Counted from the first letter of the stretch, positions 7,793 to 16,736 are shown. The stretch: DNA of 64,000 nucleotides from Pannonibacter phragmitetus DSM 14782 (GCF_000382365.1 NZ_KB908216.1:62675-126674); one strand, 5' to 3'. Made by a program: numbers and translations. Notes: a model not told the origin generated them from the letters alone.

Positions 7793-9180
7793 AAGACTGG
7801 CCCGGCACATTTGACGTTGCTGTTGTGGGCGGCGGCAATGCAGCGCTTTGCGCTGCCATCACCGCTGCGGAAGCGGGCTGCAGCGTTCTGATCCTGGAAG
7901 GCGCTCCAAAGCCTTACCGGGGCGGCAATTCCCGCCACACACGCAATTTCCGCTGCATGCACAAGGGACCCGCCTTTCCCCTCACCGGCACCTACGAGGA
8001 AGAGGAATATTTCCACGACCTCATGCTGGTGACCAAGGGCAAGACGGATGAAGGCCTGGCGCGCCTTGCCATCCGCACCTCGGAGGAGTGCCTGCCCTGG
8101 ATGCAGGAGCATGGCGTGCGGTTTCAGCCCTCGCTCTCCGGTACCTTGTCCCTGTCGCGCACCAACGCCTTTTTCCTGGGCGGCGGCAAGGCACTGGTGA
8201 ACGCCTATTACAACACCGCCAGCGACCTTGGCGTGAAGATCGCCTATGAGGCGCAGGTCAAGCACGTGCATCTGGACGGCAGCCGCATCAGCCACCTGGA
8301 GGTGGAGATCGCCGGACAGCCGGTCACCGTGCAGGCCCGCACCTTCGTTCTGGCCTCGGGCGGCTTTCAGGCCGACATCGACTGGCTGGCCCGCGCCTGG
8401 GGGCCTTCGGCCCGCAACTTCCTGATCCGTGGCACACCCTATAATCGCGGCACCGTGCTGCGGGACATGCTGGATCAGGGTGCGGAATCCGTTGGCGACC
8501 CGACCCAGTGCCATGCCGTTGCCATTGACGGCCGCGCCCCGAAATATGACGGCGGCATCGTCACCCGCCTCGACTGCGTGCCCTTCTCCATCGTGCTCAA
8601 CAAGGATGGCGAGCGGTTCTACGATGAAGGCGAGGATGTCTGGCCGAAACGCTATGCCATCTGGGGCCGTCTGGTGGCCGCCCAGCCCGATCAGGTCGGC
8701 TATGCGCTCATTGATGCGAAATCGATCGACCTGTTCATGCCCTCCGTCTTCCCGCCGGTGAAGGCGGACACGATCGAGGAACTGTCCGCAAAGATGGGGC
8801 TGGAGCCGGAAGCCGTGCGCCGCACCGTCGACACGTTCAACGCCGCATGCCGCCCCGGGTCCTTCCACCCGACCGAACTCGACGGTTTGCGTACGGAAGG
8901 GCTGAATGTGCCCAAGACCAACTGGGCGCGGCCGCTGGATACGGCCCCCTTCTATGGCTACGAGCTGCGCCCCGGCGTGACCTTCACCTATCTCGGCCTG
9001 AAGGTTGACAGCCGTGCCCAGGTGCACAGCGCAGCCGGCCCCATCAGCAATCTCTGGGCTGCCGGCGAGATCATGGCTGGCTCCATTCTTGGCCAGGGCT
9101 ATCTGGCCGGCTTTGGCATGACAATTGGTACTGTTTTCGGACGTATTGCGGGCAAGGAGGCCGCCGCCCATGCCGCTTGA
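7789..9180 (+). CDS. tcuA: FAD-dependent tricarballylate dehydrogenase (TcuA)
   Basis: Flavoprotein that in the characterised family oxidises tricarballylate to cis-aconitate, feeding the TCA cycle. The 463-residue product opens with the FAD-binding fold (FDVAVVGGGNAALCAA, residues 8-22) and contains FYDEGEDVW and ASGGFQADIDWLARAWG as in fumarate reductase/TcuA-type flavoproteins. It ends with the usual second FAD-contact block (AAGEIMAGSILGQGYLAGFG). The ATG overlaps the gntR stop. The tcuB start lies inside its last codons, so flavoprotein and electron carrier are co-translated. Tricarballylate specificity is inferred from strong family resemblance plus tcuB and a TTT transporter nearby. 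Confidence 0.9.
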   Translation: MKDWPGTFDVAVVGGGNAALCAAITAAEAGCSVLILEGAPKPYRGGNSRHTRNFRCMHKGPAFPLTGTYEEEEYFHDLMLVTKGKTDEGLARLAIRTSEECLPWMQEHGVRFQPSLSGTLSLSRTNAFFLGGGKALVNAYYNTASDLGVKIAYEAQVKHVHLDGSRISHLEVEIAGQPVTVQARTFVLASGGFQADIDWLARAWGPSARNFLIRGTPYNRGTVLRDMLDQGAESVGDPTQCHAVAIDGRAPKYDGGIVTRLDCVPFSIVLNKDGERFYDEGEDVWPKRYAIWGRLVAAQPDQVGYALIDAKSIDLFMPSVFPPVKADTIEELSAKMGLEPEAVRRTVDTFNAACRPGSFHPTELDGLRTEGLNVPKTNWARPLDTAPFYGYELRPGVTFTYLGLKVDSRAQVHSAAGPISNLWAAGEIMAGSILGQGYLAGFGMTIGTVFGRIAGKEAAAHAA

Positions 9181-10255
9181 CACCACATCTTCCTTCGACG
9201 AGGCACGCCGTCAGATCGAAATCTGCAACGCCTGCCGCTACTGTGAGGGGTTCTGCTCGGTTTTTCCGGCCATGACCCGGCAGAAGGCCTTTGCTGATGG
9301 CGACCTGACGCAGTTGGCCAATCTCTGCCACAACTGCCGGGGCTGCTACTATGCCTGCCAGTACACCGCGCCGCATGAGTTCAACCTGAACATCCCGGCG
9401 GCTCTGGCCGAAGTCAGGGTGGAAAGCTGGGAACGGCTGGCCCGCCCGCAGGCAATCGCACGGCTGTTCCAGACCCATGGCGTTGCCATGGCCGGGCTTC
9501 TGGCTGCCGCGCTGGCCTTCTTCTTCTGGGCTCTTGCCGCCTGGAAGCCGCAGGATGGCGCGGGCTTCTACGCCCATCTGGCGCATAATACGATGGTGGC
9601 GATCTTCGTGCCCGCGTTTCTGGCCCCGCTCGGGCTCATTGCCCTGTCGGTGCGTGACTACTGGCGCGAGACCGGCGGTGGCCGTTTCCGGCTGATCCAT
9701 GTGCTGCGGGCCTTTGACAATGCCGCCCGGATGAAGAACCTCTCAGGCGGCCACGGCGAAGGCTGCAACTTCGAGGATGGCGACCGCTTCAGCAACCGGC
9801 GCCGGGTGTTCCACCAGCTGATGATGTATGGCTTCATGCTCTGCTTTGCGGCAACCGCCAGCGGAACCGTCATGCACTATGCCTTCGGCTGGGAAGCGCC
9901 CTACCCGCTGTTCTCCCTGCCCAAACTGCTCGGCGTGCCGGGCGGGGTTATGATGGTGGCAGGCGCCGCCGGGCTGGCCTGGCTGAAGCTGCGGGCCGAT
10001 GCCACGCTTGGTGCGGTCCGGGTCTGGGGCGGTGAAATGGCCTTCATCCTGCTGCTGGGGGCCGTGGCTCTCACCGGGCTTGCGCTTTATGCCGCCACCG
10101 GCACGGACCTGACCGGACCGCTGCTTGCCATTCATCTGGCCTGCGTGATGGTGCTGTTCCTGCTGATGCCCTTCTCCAAGATGGTGCACGGCTTCTTCCG
10201 CCTCGCCGCCCTTGTGGCGGAAGCTGCCAAACCGGCTCCGGCCGGCGGAGAGTAA
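9170..10255 (+). CDS. tcuB: Tricarballylate/citrate utilisation electron-transfer protein (TcuB)
   Basis: Membrane iron-sulfur and haem protein that takes electrons from reduced TcuA. Residues 19-29 (C19, C22, C25, C29) and 53-63 (C53, C56, C59, C63) are two CxxCxxCxxxC clusters for 4Fe-4S centres. From about residue 100 there are several membrane segments with histidines fit for haem b. The ATG at 9170 follows AAGGAGG and gives 361 residues; it overlaps the 3' end of tcuA by 11 bases. Electrons probably pass to the quinone pool. A bidirectional terminator follows, ending the operon. Confidence 0.9.
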   Translation: MPLDTTSSFDEARRQIEICNACRYCEGFCSVFPAMTRQKAFADGDLTQLANLCHNCRGCYYACQYTAPHEFNLNIPAALAEVRVESWERLARPQAIARLFQTHGVAMAGLLAAALAFFFWALAAWKPQDGAGFYAHLAHNTMVAIFVPAFLAPLGLIALSVRDYWRETGGGRFRLIHVLRAFDNAARMKNLSGGHGEGCNFEDGDRFSNRRRVFHQLMMYGFMLCFAATASGTVMHYAFGWEAPYPLFSLPKLLGVPGGVMMVAGAAGLAWLKLRADATLGAVRVWGGEMAFILLLGAVALTGLALYAATGTDLTGPLLAIHLACVMVLFLLMPFSKMVHGFFRLAALVAEAAKPAPAGGE

Positions 10256-10274
10256 GAAGGAACGGGACATTTCC

Positions 10275-10312
10275 AGAGGTGGCCTCAAAACGCGCGTTTG
10301 GGGGCCACCTCT
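10275..10312. terminator. Bidirectional terminator between tcuB and SulP gene
   Basis: AGAGGTGGCC (10275-10284) pairs perfectly with GGCCACCTCT (10303-10312), and the loop itself contains the palindrome AAACGCGCGTTT. It sits between two convergent genes and can serve both. Confidence 0.75.
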
Positions 10313-10316
10313 TGTC

Positions 10317-12530
10317 TTATCCGTGCGCGAGTTGCACCAGCCGGTTGGCGAGCACCAGCTTTTCGGCAAGGGTGACGGCAAGCAGGCGGTGGAAGAGGAG
10401 GGCGAGTTCGCTGTCGGTGCGCTCCAGCTTCTCGAGATCCGCGCGGCAAAGACGGTAAACGGTGGCGGGGCTTTCCACCACCACATCGGCGGTGCGCTTG
10501 CCGTTGAGGCAGTGGCCAACCTCACCCACCACCGCACCGGCCGTCATGGTGCGCAGGCGCAGGCTGCGGCCATCGGGAAGCGTCATTTCCACACGCACGC
10601 GGCCTTCGCCGACGAGGAAAACGTCGTCCGCCGGGTCGCCCGCCCGTATCAGGGCCGTGCCCGGCTCCAGCTCCAGCCGCTCCATGGCGCCAGCAAGATC
10701 GGCAAGGCGCGGATGCGCTCCAAGGATCGATTCCAGATGGTGGGATATCTCCGCCCCGGCAGGGAGCAGCTTTTCCTCCACCAGCAGCACGTCCTCGCAG
10801 AGCTCCAGTGCATGGTCGAGATCGGCGGCACAGGTGACGCAATGTGCGCCGTCTTCCGCTCCGGTTCCCGTGTTCAGACCGGAACGGGCCAGCGCTGCGG
10901 CAACATTCTGCGGCATGGCGCTGAAGATCAGGCGCACCCCCGCCCGCTCCGTCATGCCGTGGATCTTGGCAAAGCCGGCAGCCGCGGCGGAGTCCATGCC
11001 GCTCATGCCGCTGAGGTCGATGATGAGAAACCGCAGCGGTGTGCCGGATACCTGACCGGCCCGCTTGCGCACACGGGCCACAACCTGCTCCATCGTGCCG
11101 AAGAAGAGATAGCCTTGCAGACGCAGCACATGGATCTGCTCCCCTTCCCGGTCGAGAGCGCGCACGGCTTCCGCCGAACGGTCCACGCCGCTGCGCAGCT
11201 GGCGGCCATCGGCAGCCATGCGCACCACCGGCAGGCGGGCATAATTGTAGACGAACATGACCACCGAGAAGGCGAGCCCCAGCATCAGGCCATAGAGGAA
11301 GCCCAGCACGGCAATGGAGGCCAGAATGGCCAGAACGATCAGCCATTCGCCCTGCGGCAGCTTGCGGCGGGCTGCGATGGCCCAATGGTAAATCAGTTCC
11401 GCGCCCAGAAACATCATCAGCCCGGCAGCCAGGAACCCGGGCATGGCGGCAGCGAGCGTCCCGGCAAAGGCGAGGCTGATGAGCAGGATCACCCCGGCAG
11501 CAATGCCCGTCAGCCGGGTTGCCGCCTGCATCCTGGCAGCGAGCAAGGTGAGGCTGAGACCGGTGTAGCCCGGCGCGCCGCCGAAACACCCGGCCAGAAG
11601 ATTGGCAACGCCACTCTCGCGCAGCTCCGCATTGGCATCCACCTCCCGGCCGAAAGCCGCCTCCAGCCCGCTGGTGTTGAGCAACAGGCCAATGATGTTG
11701 AGGATGGCGATGCCGAGCATCAGCGGGATCGCCTGAACGACGGCTGCCCAGTCAGCCTGCCCTGCGATCCAGAGCGGTGACGGCAGACTGACCATGGCAT
11801 CGGCCGGAATATCCGGCAGCCATGTCCAGGCACGAGCCTGATCCGTCGAGATTCCGGCAGTGGCCAGCACGGCAAAAAAGGCTGCCATGGCTCCGGCCAG
11901 CGCCAGCGGCATGGTCAGGGGATGCGGCAGACGGGCGAGACTGACTGCAAGCACCAGTGCCATCAGCACGGCAGGCAACAGGGCGCCGAGGAATACGGGG
12001 TCTTTCACGCTGGCAGACAGATCCGCCGCGAAGACTGACGCGATGGCGGCAAGGCTGTGCTCCCCCGTCACCATGACGAGCGCCCCCTCGATCAGCAGCC
12101 AGCCGGTGCCCGAGAGAAACCCGGCAATGACCGGATAGGGCAGAAACCGCACCAGCGTACCGAGCCGCAGCCGGCCGAACAGCAGGAACATCACCCCTGT
12201 CACCAGAGTGCTGACGCCCAGAATGGCAAGGATGGTCGCAATCTGCCGGTCCGTCTCCTGCCCTTCCATGCCCGCAAGAATGCCGGCCATGGAGGCGGAG
12301 AGAATGGCGATGCTGGTTTCCTGGACCAGCGCCACATTGCCCACATAGGGACTGCGCAGCGCGATGTAGACCGACAGGATGACACCGCTGAGCAGCAGCA
12401 CAGCCACCCCCATGCCAAGCCCGGCGGCCAGCGGCCCGGCAAAGAGCAGCGCCGCAAAGGCAACGCCCGTGCCCAGATTGTCGAGACCTGCCGTCAGACC
12501 GGCGGTGACGGATCGCATATGCTCTTTCAT
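10317..12530 (-). CDS. SulP anion transporter with STAS and cyclic nucleotide-binding domains
   Basis: Inner-membrane transporter of the SulP/SLC26 family, 737 residues. Residues 1 to about 400 hold the multi-span transport core; about 440-550 is a STAS domain (LRFLIIDLSGMSGMDSAAAAGF); about 600-737 is a cNMP-binding domain (IRAGDPADDVFLVGEGRVRVEM, then GEVGHCLNGKRTADVVVE). The substrate could be sulfate, bicarbonate or a dicarboxylate and cannot be read from sequence. The C-terminal ligand domain suggests gating by a cyclic nucleotide, or a purely structural role, because the phosphate-binding Arg/Ser signature is only loosely kept. ATG at 12530 is chosen; a GTG two codons upstream is also possible. 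It is alone between terminator and promoter. Confidence 0.88.
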   Translation of the reverse strand: MKEHMRSVTAGLTAGLDNLGTGVAFAALLFAGPLAAGLGMGVAVLLLSGVILSVYIALRSPYVGNVALVQETSIAILSASMAGILAGMEGQETDRQIATILAILGVSTLVTGVMFLLFGRLRLGTLVRFLPYPVIAGFLSGTGWLLIEGALVMVTGEHSLAAIASVFAADLSASVKDPVFLGALLPAVLMALVLAVSLARLPHPLTMPLALAGAMAAFFAVLATAGISTDQARAWTWLPDIPADAMVSLPSPLWIAGQADWAAVVQAIPLMLGIAILNIIGLLLNTSGLEAAFGREVDANAELRESGVANLLAGCFGGAPGYTGLSLTLLAARMQAATRLTGIAAGVILLISLAFAGTLAAAMPGFLAAGLMMFLGAELIYHWAIAARRKLPQGEWLIVLAILASIAVLGFLYGLMLGLAFSVVMFVYNYARLPVVRMAADGRQLRSGVDRSAEAVRALDREGEQIHVLRLQGYLFFGTMEQVVARVRKRAGQVSGTPLRFLIIDLSGMSGMDSAAAAGFAKIHGMTERAGVRLIFSAMPQNVAAALARSGLNTGTGAEDGAHCVTCAADLDHALELCEDVLLVEEKLLPAGAEISHHLESILGAHPRLADLAGAMERLELEPGTALIRAGDPADDVFLVGEGRVRVEMTLPDGRSLRLRTMTAGAVVGEVGHCLNGKRTADVVVESPATVYRLCRADLEKLERTDSELALLFHRLLAVTLAEKLVLANRLVQLAHG

Positions 12531-13092
12531 GACCACGCCTGCCTGACCCGGCCTGCCGCGTTTTCAAGGGAAAGGACCGTCCTGAACCGGGAAAGGAACT
12601 GGAGCTGAAACTGGCTGGATGTCATGTCAAACCGATGCAGCAAAACTATGAAGCCGGGGTCCCCTGGATCCGAAAGCGCCGCACTCCCTGTGCTGCACCT
12701 CTCTCAAGGACAGAGCCGCACAGAGGAGAACCCGTTCCGGTTGATTTTCCTCTTCGCGAAGCCTGACGATACAGCATGAAGCTTCCGGCCGAGGCAAACG
12801 CATTTTTCCCTTCAAATCTGCAGCTTGCAGCCATTGCCTTGCAATGGGCCAATCTCGCGCACAAGCATCAATGCCCGTTGAAGCTTTTCTGCTTATGGGA
12901 CCCTGCTCCCGCTGCTTGCATCGCCTGCATGCAGACCGGGTGACCCCAGCCGGCATCCCGCCACACGACACAGAATGCACGAGCCTCCGAGCGGGATGAA
13001 CGTTGGGGAAACCTTGAATTCATCAAGCGAATTTACTGAAATTTAGAAGTCCCAATCTACAAAAGATTGCAAATTTTTGGGAGAGACGGGCT
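12531..13092. other. Intergenic region between divergent SulP and HD-GYP genes
   Basis: This stretch of about 560 bases has no gene I can support; a 117-codon frame on the minus strand has no recognisable features. From about 13010 the DNA turns AT-rich and probably holds the HD-GYP promoter. A small hairpin CAATCT / AGATTG (13053-13058 and 13064-13069) followed by CAAATTTTT lies immediately before the ribosome binding site GGGAGA and could influence translation or act as a weak terminator. Confidence 0.45.
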
Positions 13093-14193
13093 GTGTTCAA
13101 GCTAGTCTTGCTAGTTAAAAATCTCGATCATTGCCCCCTTATCATGCACAAGCTCGGTCAGCTGTACCCAGCCGAATTGTTTGAGCATGCCGACGCCCAC
13201 CGCGCGGGCCTGTTTGCGGCCGACCTTGTGCTCATCGATGTCTCGGAGGCAGACGACGCCGACACGGAAACGGTTCGCCAGGCGCTGTCCGAGACCCGCA
13301 ATGTGACCAGTGCCGCCCTCGTGCGGCCCAACAACCGCCGGGACGAAGTGCAGGCAAATGCGCTTGGCACCAAGCTCGTGTGGTCCCGCATCCGTCCGGT
13401 AAAGGCCGTCCTGCAGGATGTCGAGCGGCTGCTCGGCTCCTACAGCACGCCCGTGATCCCTGGAGACGTGCCACCGGCAACGCGCAAGTCTGTGCAGGCC
13501 GTGAGCCGGGCGCTCGGCGATTGCGTCACCTCCGCCATTTCGGATGAGCCCTTTCCGGTTGCGCAGATAGGCCGGGCTGTCGACCAGACCTTGTCGTCCT
13601 TCCGGGTGGAAGGACTGGACGCCTGGACGGCCGCCGTGCAGATGCACCACAGCCATACCTATTGCCACTCCATGCTGGTGACGGGCTATGCGCTGGCCTT
13701 TGCCGATGTGATGGGCATGACGGTAGATGAAAGGGCCCGGCTCGGCGCAGCGGCGCTGCTGCATGACGTCGGCAAGGTTTTCATCCCTCTCTCCATCCTC
13801 GACAAGCCCGGCAAGCTGACGGATGAGGAGTTTGCAGCCATCAAGATGCACCCGGTCAAGTCGCGCGAGCTGCTCACCGGTCAGCCGGGCATTTCTGACG
13901 AAGTGGTCGACATTGCCGCCCACCATCATGAGTATCTCGATGGCAGCGGCTATCCGGACGGGCTCAAAGGCGAAGAGATCAGCCGCAGCGTGCGCATGCT
14001 GACCATCTGCGACATCTATGCGGCCCTCACCGAGAAACGGGCCTACAAGCCCGCCCTCAGCCCCCGTCAGGCCTATGGCATTCTGGTCGACATGGGCCGC
14101 AAGATCGACCAGAGCCTGTTGAAGATGTTCAGGCAGGTTGCCTTCGAGGCTGACAGGGTGGCAACCGTCAAACGCAAGGCTGGCGGCTTCTGA
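13093..14193 (+). CDS. HD-GYP domain protein, probable cyclic-di-GMP phosphodiesterase
   Basis: Predicted cytosolic enzyme that hydrolyses c-di-GMP. Residues 1 to about 115 look like a degenerate receiver-type domain (FKLVLLVKN at the first strand, LVLIDVSEADD where the acceptor strand would be). Residues 175-360 are the HD-GYP domain with HDVGK at 224-228 and HHHEYLDGSGYP at 277-288, so the metal ligands and GYP signature are intact. Translation starts at GTG 13093 after GGGAGA. It stands alone, with its own AT-rich promoter. A link to the flagellar genes 9 kb away is plausible because c-di-GMP controls motility, but it is only inference. Confidence 0.87.
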   Translation: MFKLVLLVKNLDHCPLIMHKLGQLYPAELFEHADAHRAGLFAADLVLIDVSEADDADTETVRQALSETRNVTSAALVRPNNRRDEVQANALGTKLVWSRIRPVKAVLQDVERLLGSYSTPVIPGDVPPATRKSVQAVSRALGDCVTSAISDEPFPVAQIGRAVDQTLSSFRVEGLDAWTAAVQMHHSHTYCHSMLVTGYALAFADVMGMTVDERARLGAAALLHDVGKVFIPLSILDKPGKLTDEEFAAIKMHPVKSRELLTGQPGISDEVVDIAAHHHEYLDGSGYPDGLKGEEISRSVRMLTICDIYAALTEKRAYKPALSPRQAYGILVDMGRKIDQSLLKMFRQVAFEADRVATVKRKAGGF

Positions 14194-14223
14194 CGCCGGT
14201 GTCCGGACGGTCCGGACTTCGGC

Positions 14224-14712
14224 CTATTCGAGGGCATAGAGAGAAACGGTGACGGCCTGCGCATGACGGGCGCCGGTGCCCACGAACAGCGTGCGGTTGA
14301 CCCAGCCATAGCGCGGGTCCCCCGTTTCCAGCCTTGCCTGCGTGCGCATGTAGTAGGACCCCGGCGGCACGCTTTCTCCCCGCGCAACGGCGGCCAGCAC
14401 TTCGGCCGGACCATGGCGGAAGCCGTAGTTGATGATCTCGATCACCGCGCCATCATCCGTCTCCATCGCATAGCGCGTGTCCAGCTCGGCAAGCCCATCG
14501 GCGAAGATCGTCTGCCAGTCGGCTCCAAGGTTCAGGATACGGCCATTGAGGCGCGGGCCCGTCACCTTTCCGCCGGTGATGGGGATGATCCGCCGCTTGC
14601 CCGCTCGCCCCGCGCCCATCTCCATGATGGGGGCTAGTTCGACCTCAAGATTGCAGACATGAACGAGTTGCGGAACCGGCAGGACAACGGGCGCGCTGGC
14701 TGGCTGGGGCAT
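14224..14712 (-). CDS. DUF3237 domain protein
   Basis: Small protein of 162 residues matching the DUF3237 family of unknown function: a central IPITGGKVTGPRLNGRILNLGADWQ block, TRYAMETDDGAVIEIINYGFRHGP, and a C-terminal part containing SYYMRTQARLETGDPRYGWVN followed by RTLFVG. No signal peptide or membrane segment. The ATG at 14712 follows GGAGGAAA. It is divergent from the MarR gene across a short region holding a likely operator, so it is probably a target of that regulator. DUF3237 genes often sit in catabolic clusters; the precise role is not known. Confidence 0.8.
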   Translation of the reverse strand: MPQPASAPVVLPVPQLVHVCNLEVELAPIMEMGAGRAGKRRIIPITGGKVTGPRLNGRILNLGADWQTIFADGLAELDTRYAMETDDGAVIEIINYGFRHGPAEVLAAVARGESVPPGSYYMRTQARLETGDPRYGWVNRTLFVGTGARHAQAVTVSLYALE

Positions 14713-14737
14713 GGACTTTCCTCCGCTGAAGTGTATA

Positions 14738-14756
14738 TTGTTAACCTCATAAACAA
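14738..14756. promoter_or_regulatory. Candidate MarR operator (marR / DUF3237 intergenic)
   Basis: TTGTT (14738-14742), nine bases, AACAA (14752-14756). The same geometry TTGTT-N9-AACAG recurs at 19224-19242 upstream of the enoyl-CoA hydratase/TRAP operon. MarR dimers bind such spaced inverted repeats. Its position suits control of both divergent genes. Confidence 0.6.
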
Positions 14757-14829
14757 CATAAGCAGGCGGTGCTTTTACTTGCAAGACGCAAGGGATGCAG
14801 CAGCCCGGGAACCGGAGGAAACCCGCCCC

Positions 14830-15321
14830 ATGGCAGGCGACGGGGAGAACAGCAACGGCGGGGCAGAACCAGCTGCCGGCACCGCCGAGCCAATGGAAAA
14901 GCTTGACCAGCTGATCGGCTACAATCTGAAACGGGTTTATATTCTCGTTAAGAATGACTTCCGCCAGGTGCTGACGGATGACGACATTTCCCCGCGAATG
15001 TTCTCCGTGCTGTCCATGAGCGTGGAATCTGCTGGCATCACGCAGAGCGAAGTTGCCCGGCAACTGGGCATCGAGCGGTCGGGCCTTGTGTCCATCATCG
15101 ACGACATGGAGAAGCGCGGCCTCCTGAGCCGCATGCCGGTGGAGGGCGACAGGCGCGCCCAGGCCCTGCACACCACTGAGGAAGGCAGGGCGGTCTACAA
15201 GCGCGCACTGGCCGCTGTATTCAGCCATGAAGAGCGGATCTTCTCGGTTCTGACGCCAGAGGAACAGGCAAGCCTGCTTGAGGTGCTGATGCGGGTGCGG
15301 CGGTCTGTCGAAGGCGGCTGA
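14830..15321 (+). CDS. MarR-family transcriptional regulator
   Basis: Winged-helix repressor of 163 residues. The DNA-binding part is seen in GITQSEVARQLGIERSGLVS followed by the wing MEKRGLLSRMPVEGDRRAQA, with dimerisation helices at both ends. The ATG at 14830 has GGAGG ten bases upstream; the acidic, low-complexity first 25 residues are unusual and translation might start a little later. It most likely represses the divergent DUF3237 gene, itself and the hydratase/TRAP operon, because matching inverted repeats lie upstream of both. The inducer is unknown; many catabolic MarR proteins sense aromatic acids or their CoA thioesters. Confidence 0.88.
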   Translation: MAGDGENSNGGAEPAAGTAEPMEKLDQLIGYNLKRVYILVKNDFRQVLTDDDISPRMFSVLSMSVESAGITQSEVARQLGIERSGLVSIIDDMEKRGLLSRMPVEGDRRAQALHTTEEGRAVYKRALAAVFSHEERIFSVLTPEEQASLLEVLMRVRRSVEGG

Positions 15322-15350
15322 CGCTTCCGGTCAGCTCCACGTTGGAAAAA

Positions 15351-15385
15351 GACGAACGGCGCGGATCATCTCCGCGCCGTTCGTC
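15351..15385. terminator. Bidirectional terminator between marR and dctM
   Basis: A perfect 15-bp stem (15351-15365 with 15371-15385) has a 5-base loop. On the minus strand it is followed by TTTTT, making it a clear rho-independent terminator for the TRAP operon; it also faces the 3' end of marR. Confidence 0.85.
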
Positions 15386-15413
15386 CTTGCAAGTCCGGCA
15401 GGTGCCGGTCCCG

Positions 15414-16736
15414 TCAGTAGATGAGCCAGACCAGCGCCAGCGTGATGGGCGGGAACAGCACGAGGATGACCGTGCGCACAAGGTCGGTAATCACAAAGGG
15501 CATGGCACCGCGGAAGGTCTCGCCAATCGGGATGTCCTTGGCGAGCCCGTTGATGATGAAGAGATTCATCCCCACCGGTGGCGTTATCAGGCCGACCTCG
15601 ACGACGATCAGCACCAGAATGCCGAACCACAGGCCAAAATCATCCGGCGACATGCCGAAGTCGAGCCCAACCATCACCGGATAGATGATCGGCACGGTCA
15701 GCAGAACCATGGACAGGGAGTCCATGATGCAGCCGAAAACCAGATACATCAGCAGGATGATGGTGAGCACGAACCAGGGCGAGAAGCCCTGACTGCTGAC
15801 CCACTGCGCCGAAATCTGCGGCAGCTGGGTCAGGGCCAGAAAGCCGTTGTAGACCGCAGCACCCAGAACGATCAGGAAGATCATCCCCGTCGAAGACGCG
15901 GTGGACAGAATGGCCTTGCGCAGTTTCTGCCAGCTCATGCCGCCGGATGCGACGGCCGCGATACCGGTGCCAGCCGCGCCAACGGCGGCCGCTTCAGTCG
16001 GGGTGAAGAAGCCCAGATAGATGCCGCCGACAACCACGAGGAAGATGGTCAGCACCGGCCAGACGCTCGCCAGCGCAGCAAGACGCCCGGACCACGGCAC
16101 ACGCTCCTGCACGGCGGCAGAATTGGGCGACACACGGACCCAGATGGCGATGGCGATGATATAGCCGACAGCAGCCAGAATGCCCGGGATCATCGCCGCG
16201 ACAAACAGCTTGGCGATGTTCTGCTCGGTCAGGATGGCATAGATGACAAGGATCACCGACGGCGGGATGAGGATGCCCAGGGTACCGCCAGCCGCCAGCG
16301 CACCGGTGGACAGGGAGCCCGGATAGCCATAGCGGCGCAGCTCCGGCAGCGCGACCTGTGCCATCGTCGCTGCTGTGGCGAGCGATGATCCGCAGATGGA
16401 GCCGAAGCCGGCGGACGCACCGATTGCAGACATGGCAACGCCTCCGCGCCGGTGCCCCAGGAAGGAGGCGGCGGCACTGAAGAGCGATGACGACATGCCC
16501 GACAGGGTCGCAAACTGGCCCATCAGCAGGAACAGCGGCACGATGGACAGCGAGTAGTTCGAGAAGGTGCCAAACGTCAGGTTCTTCAGCTGGTTCAGCA
16601 TCATCATGTTGCTGCCCGTCACCATCCAGGCACCGCCCAGCCCGACCGCCAGCATGGCAAGGGCGATGGGAAAGCGCAGAAAGATCAGGACCAGCAAAAC
16701 CGGAAAGGACCAGAGCCCCAGCTCAACATTAGACAT
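15414..16736 (-). CDS. dctM: TRAP transporter large permease (DctM)
   Basis: Large membrane subunit (440 residues, about twelve spans) of a TRAP transporter, which uses an ion gradient to import carboxylates or related solutes presented by DctP. Family features include FLRFPIALAMLAVGL near the N terminus, ASAGFGSICGSSLATAATM, and GGTLGILIPPSVILVIYAILTEQ in the central region. Its start overlaps the dctQ stop by 8 bases, consistent with coupled synthesis of the two permease subunits. It is last in the operon, followed by a strong terminator. Confidence 0.92.
   Translation of the reverse strand: MSNVELGLWSFPVLLVLIFLRFPIALAMLAVGLGGAWMVTGSNMMMLNQLKNLTFGTFSNYSLSIVPLFLLMGQFATLSGMSSSLFSAAASFLGHRRGGVAMSAIGASAGFGSICGSSLATAATMAQVALPELRRYGYPGSLSTGALAAGGTLGILIPPSVILVIYAILTEQNIAKLFVAAMIPGILAAVGYIIAIAIWVRVSPNSAAVQERVPWSGRLAALASVWPVLTIFLVVVGGIYLGFFTPTEAAAVGAAGTGIAAVASGGMSWQKLRKAILSTASSTGMIFLIVLGAAVYNGFLALTQLPQISAQWVSSQGFSPWFVLTIILLMYLVFGCIMDSLSMVLLTVPIIYPVMVGLDFGMSPDDFGLWFGILVLIVVEVGLITPPVGMNLFIINGLAKDIPIGETFRGAMPFVITDLVRTVILVLFPPITLALVWLIY

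Noticed and set aside
10212-11780. 522-codon plus-strand frame opposite the SulP gene
   Set aside because: Antisense shadow of a well-supported transporter; begins inside tcuB in another frame and crosses its terminator.
12627-12980. 117-codon minus-strand frame between the SulP and HD-GYP genes
   Set aside because: Cysteine- and arginine-rich random-looking sequence with no ribosome site or known motif.
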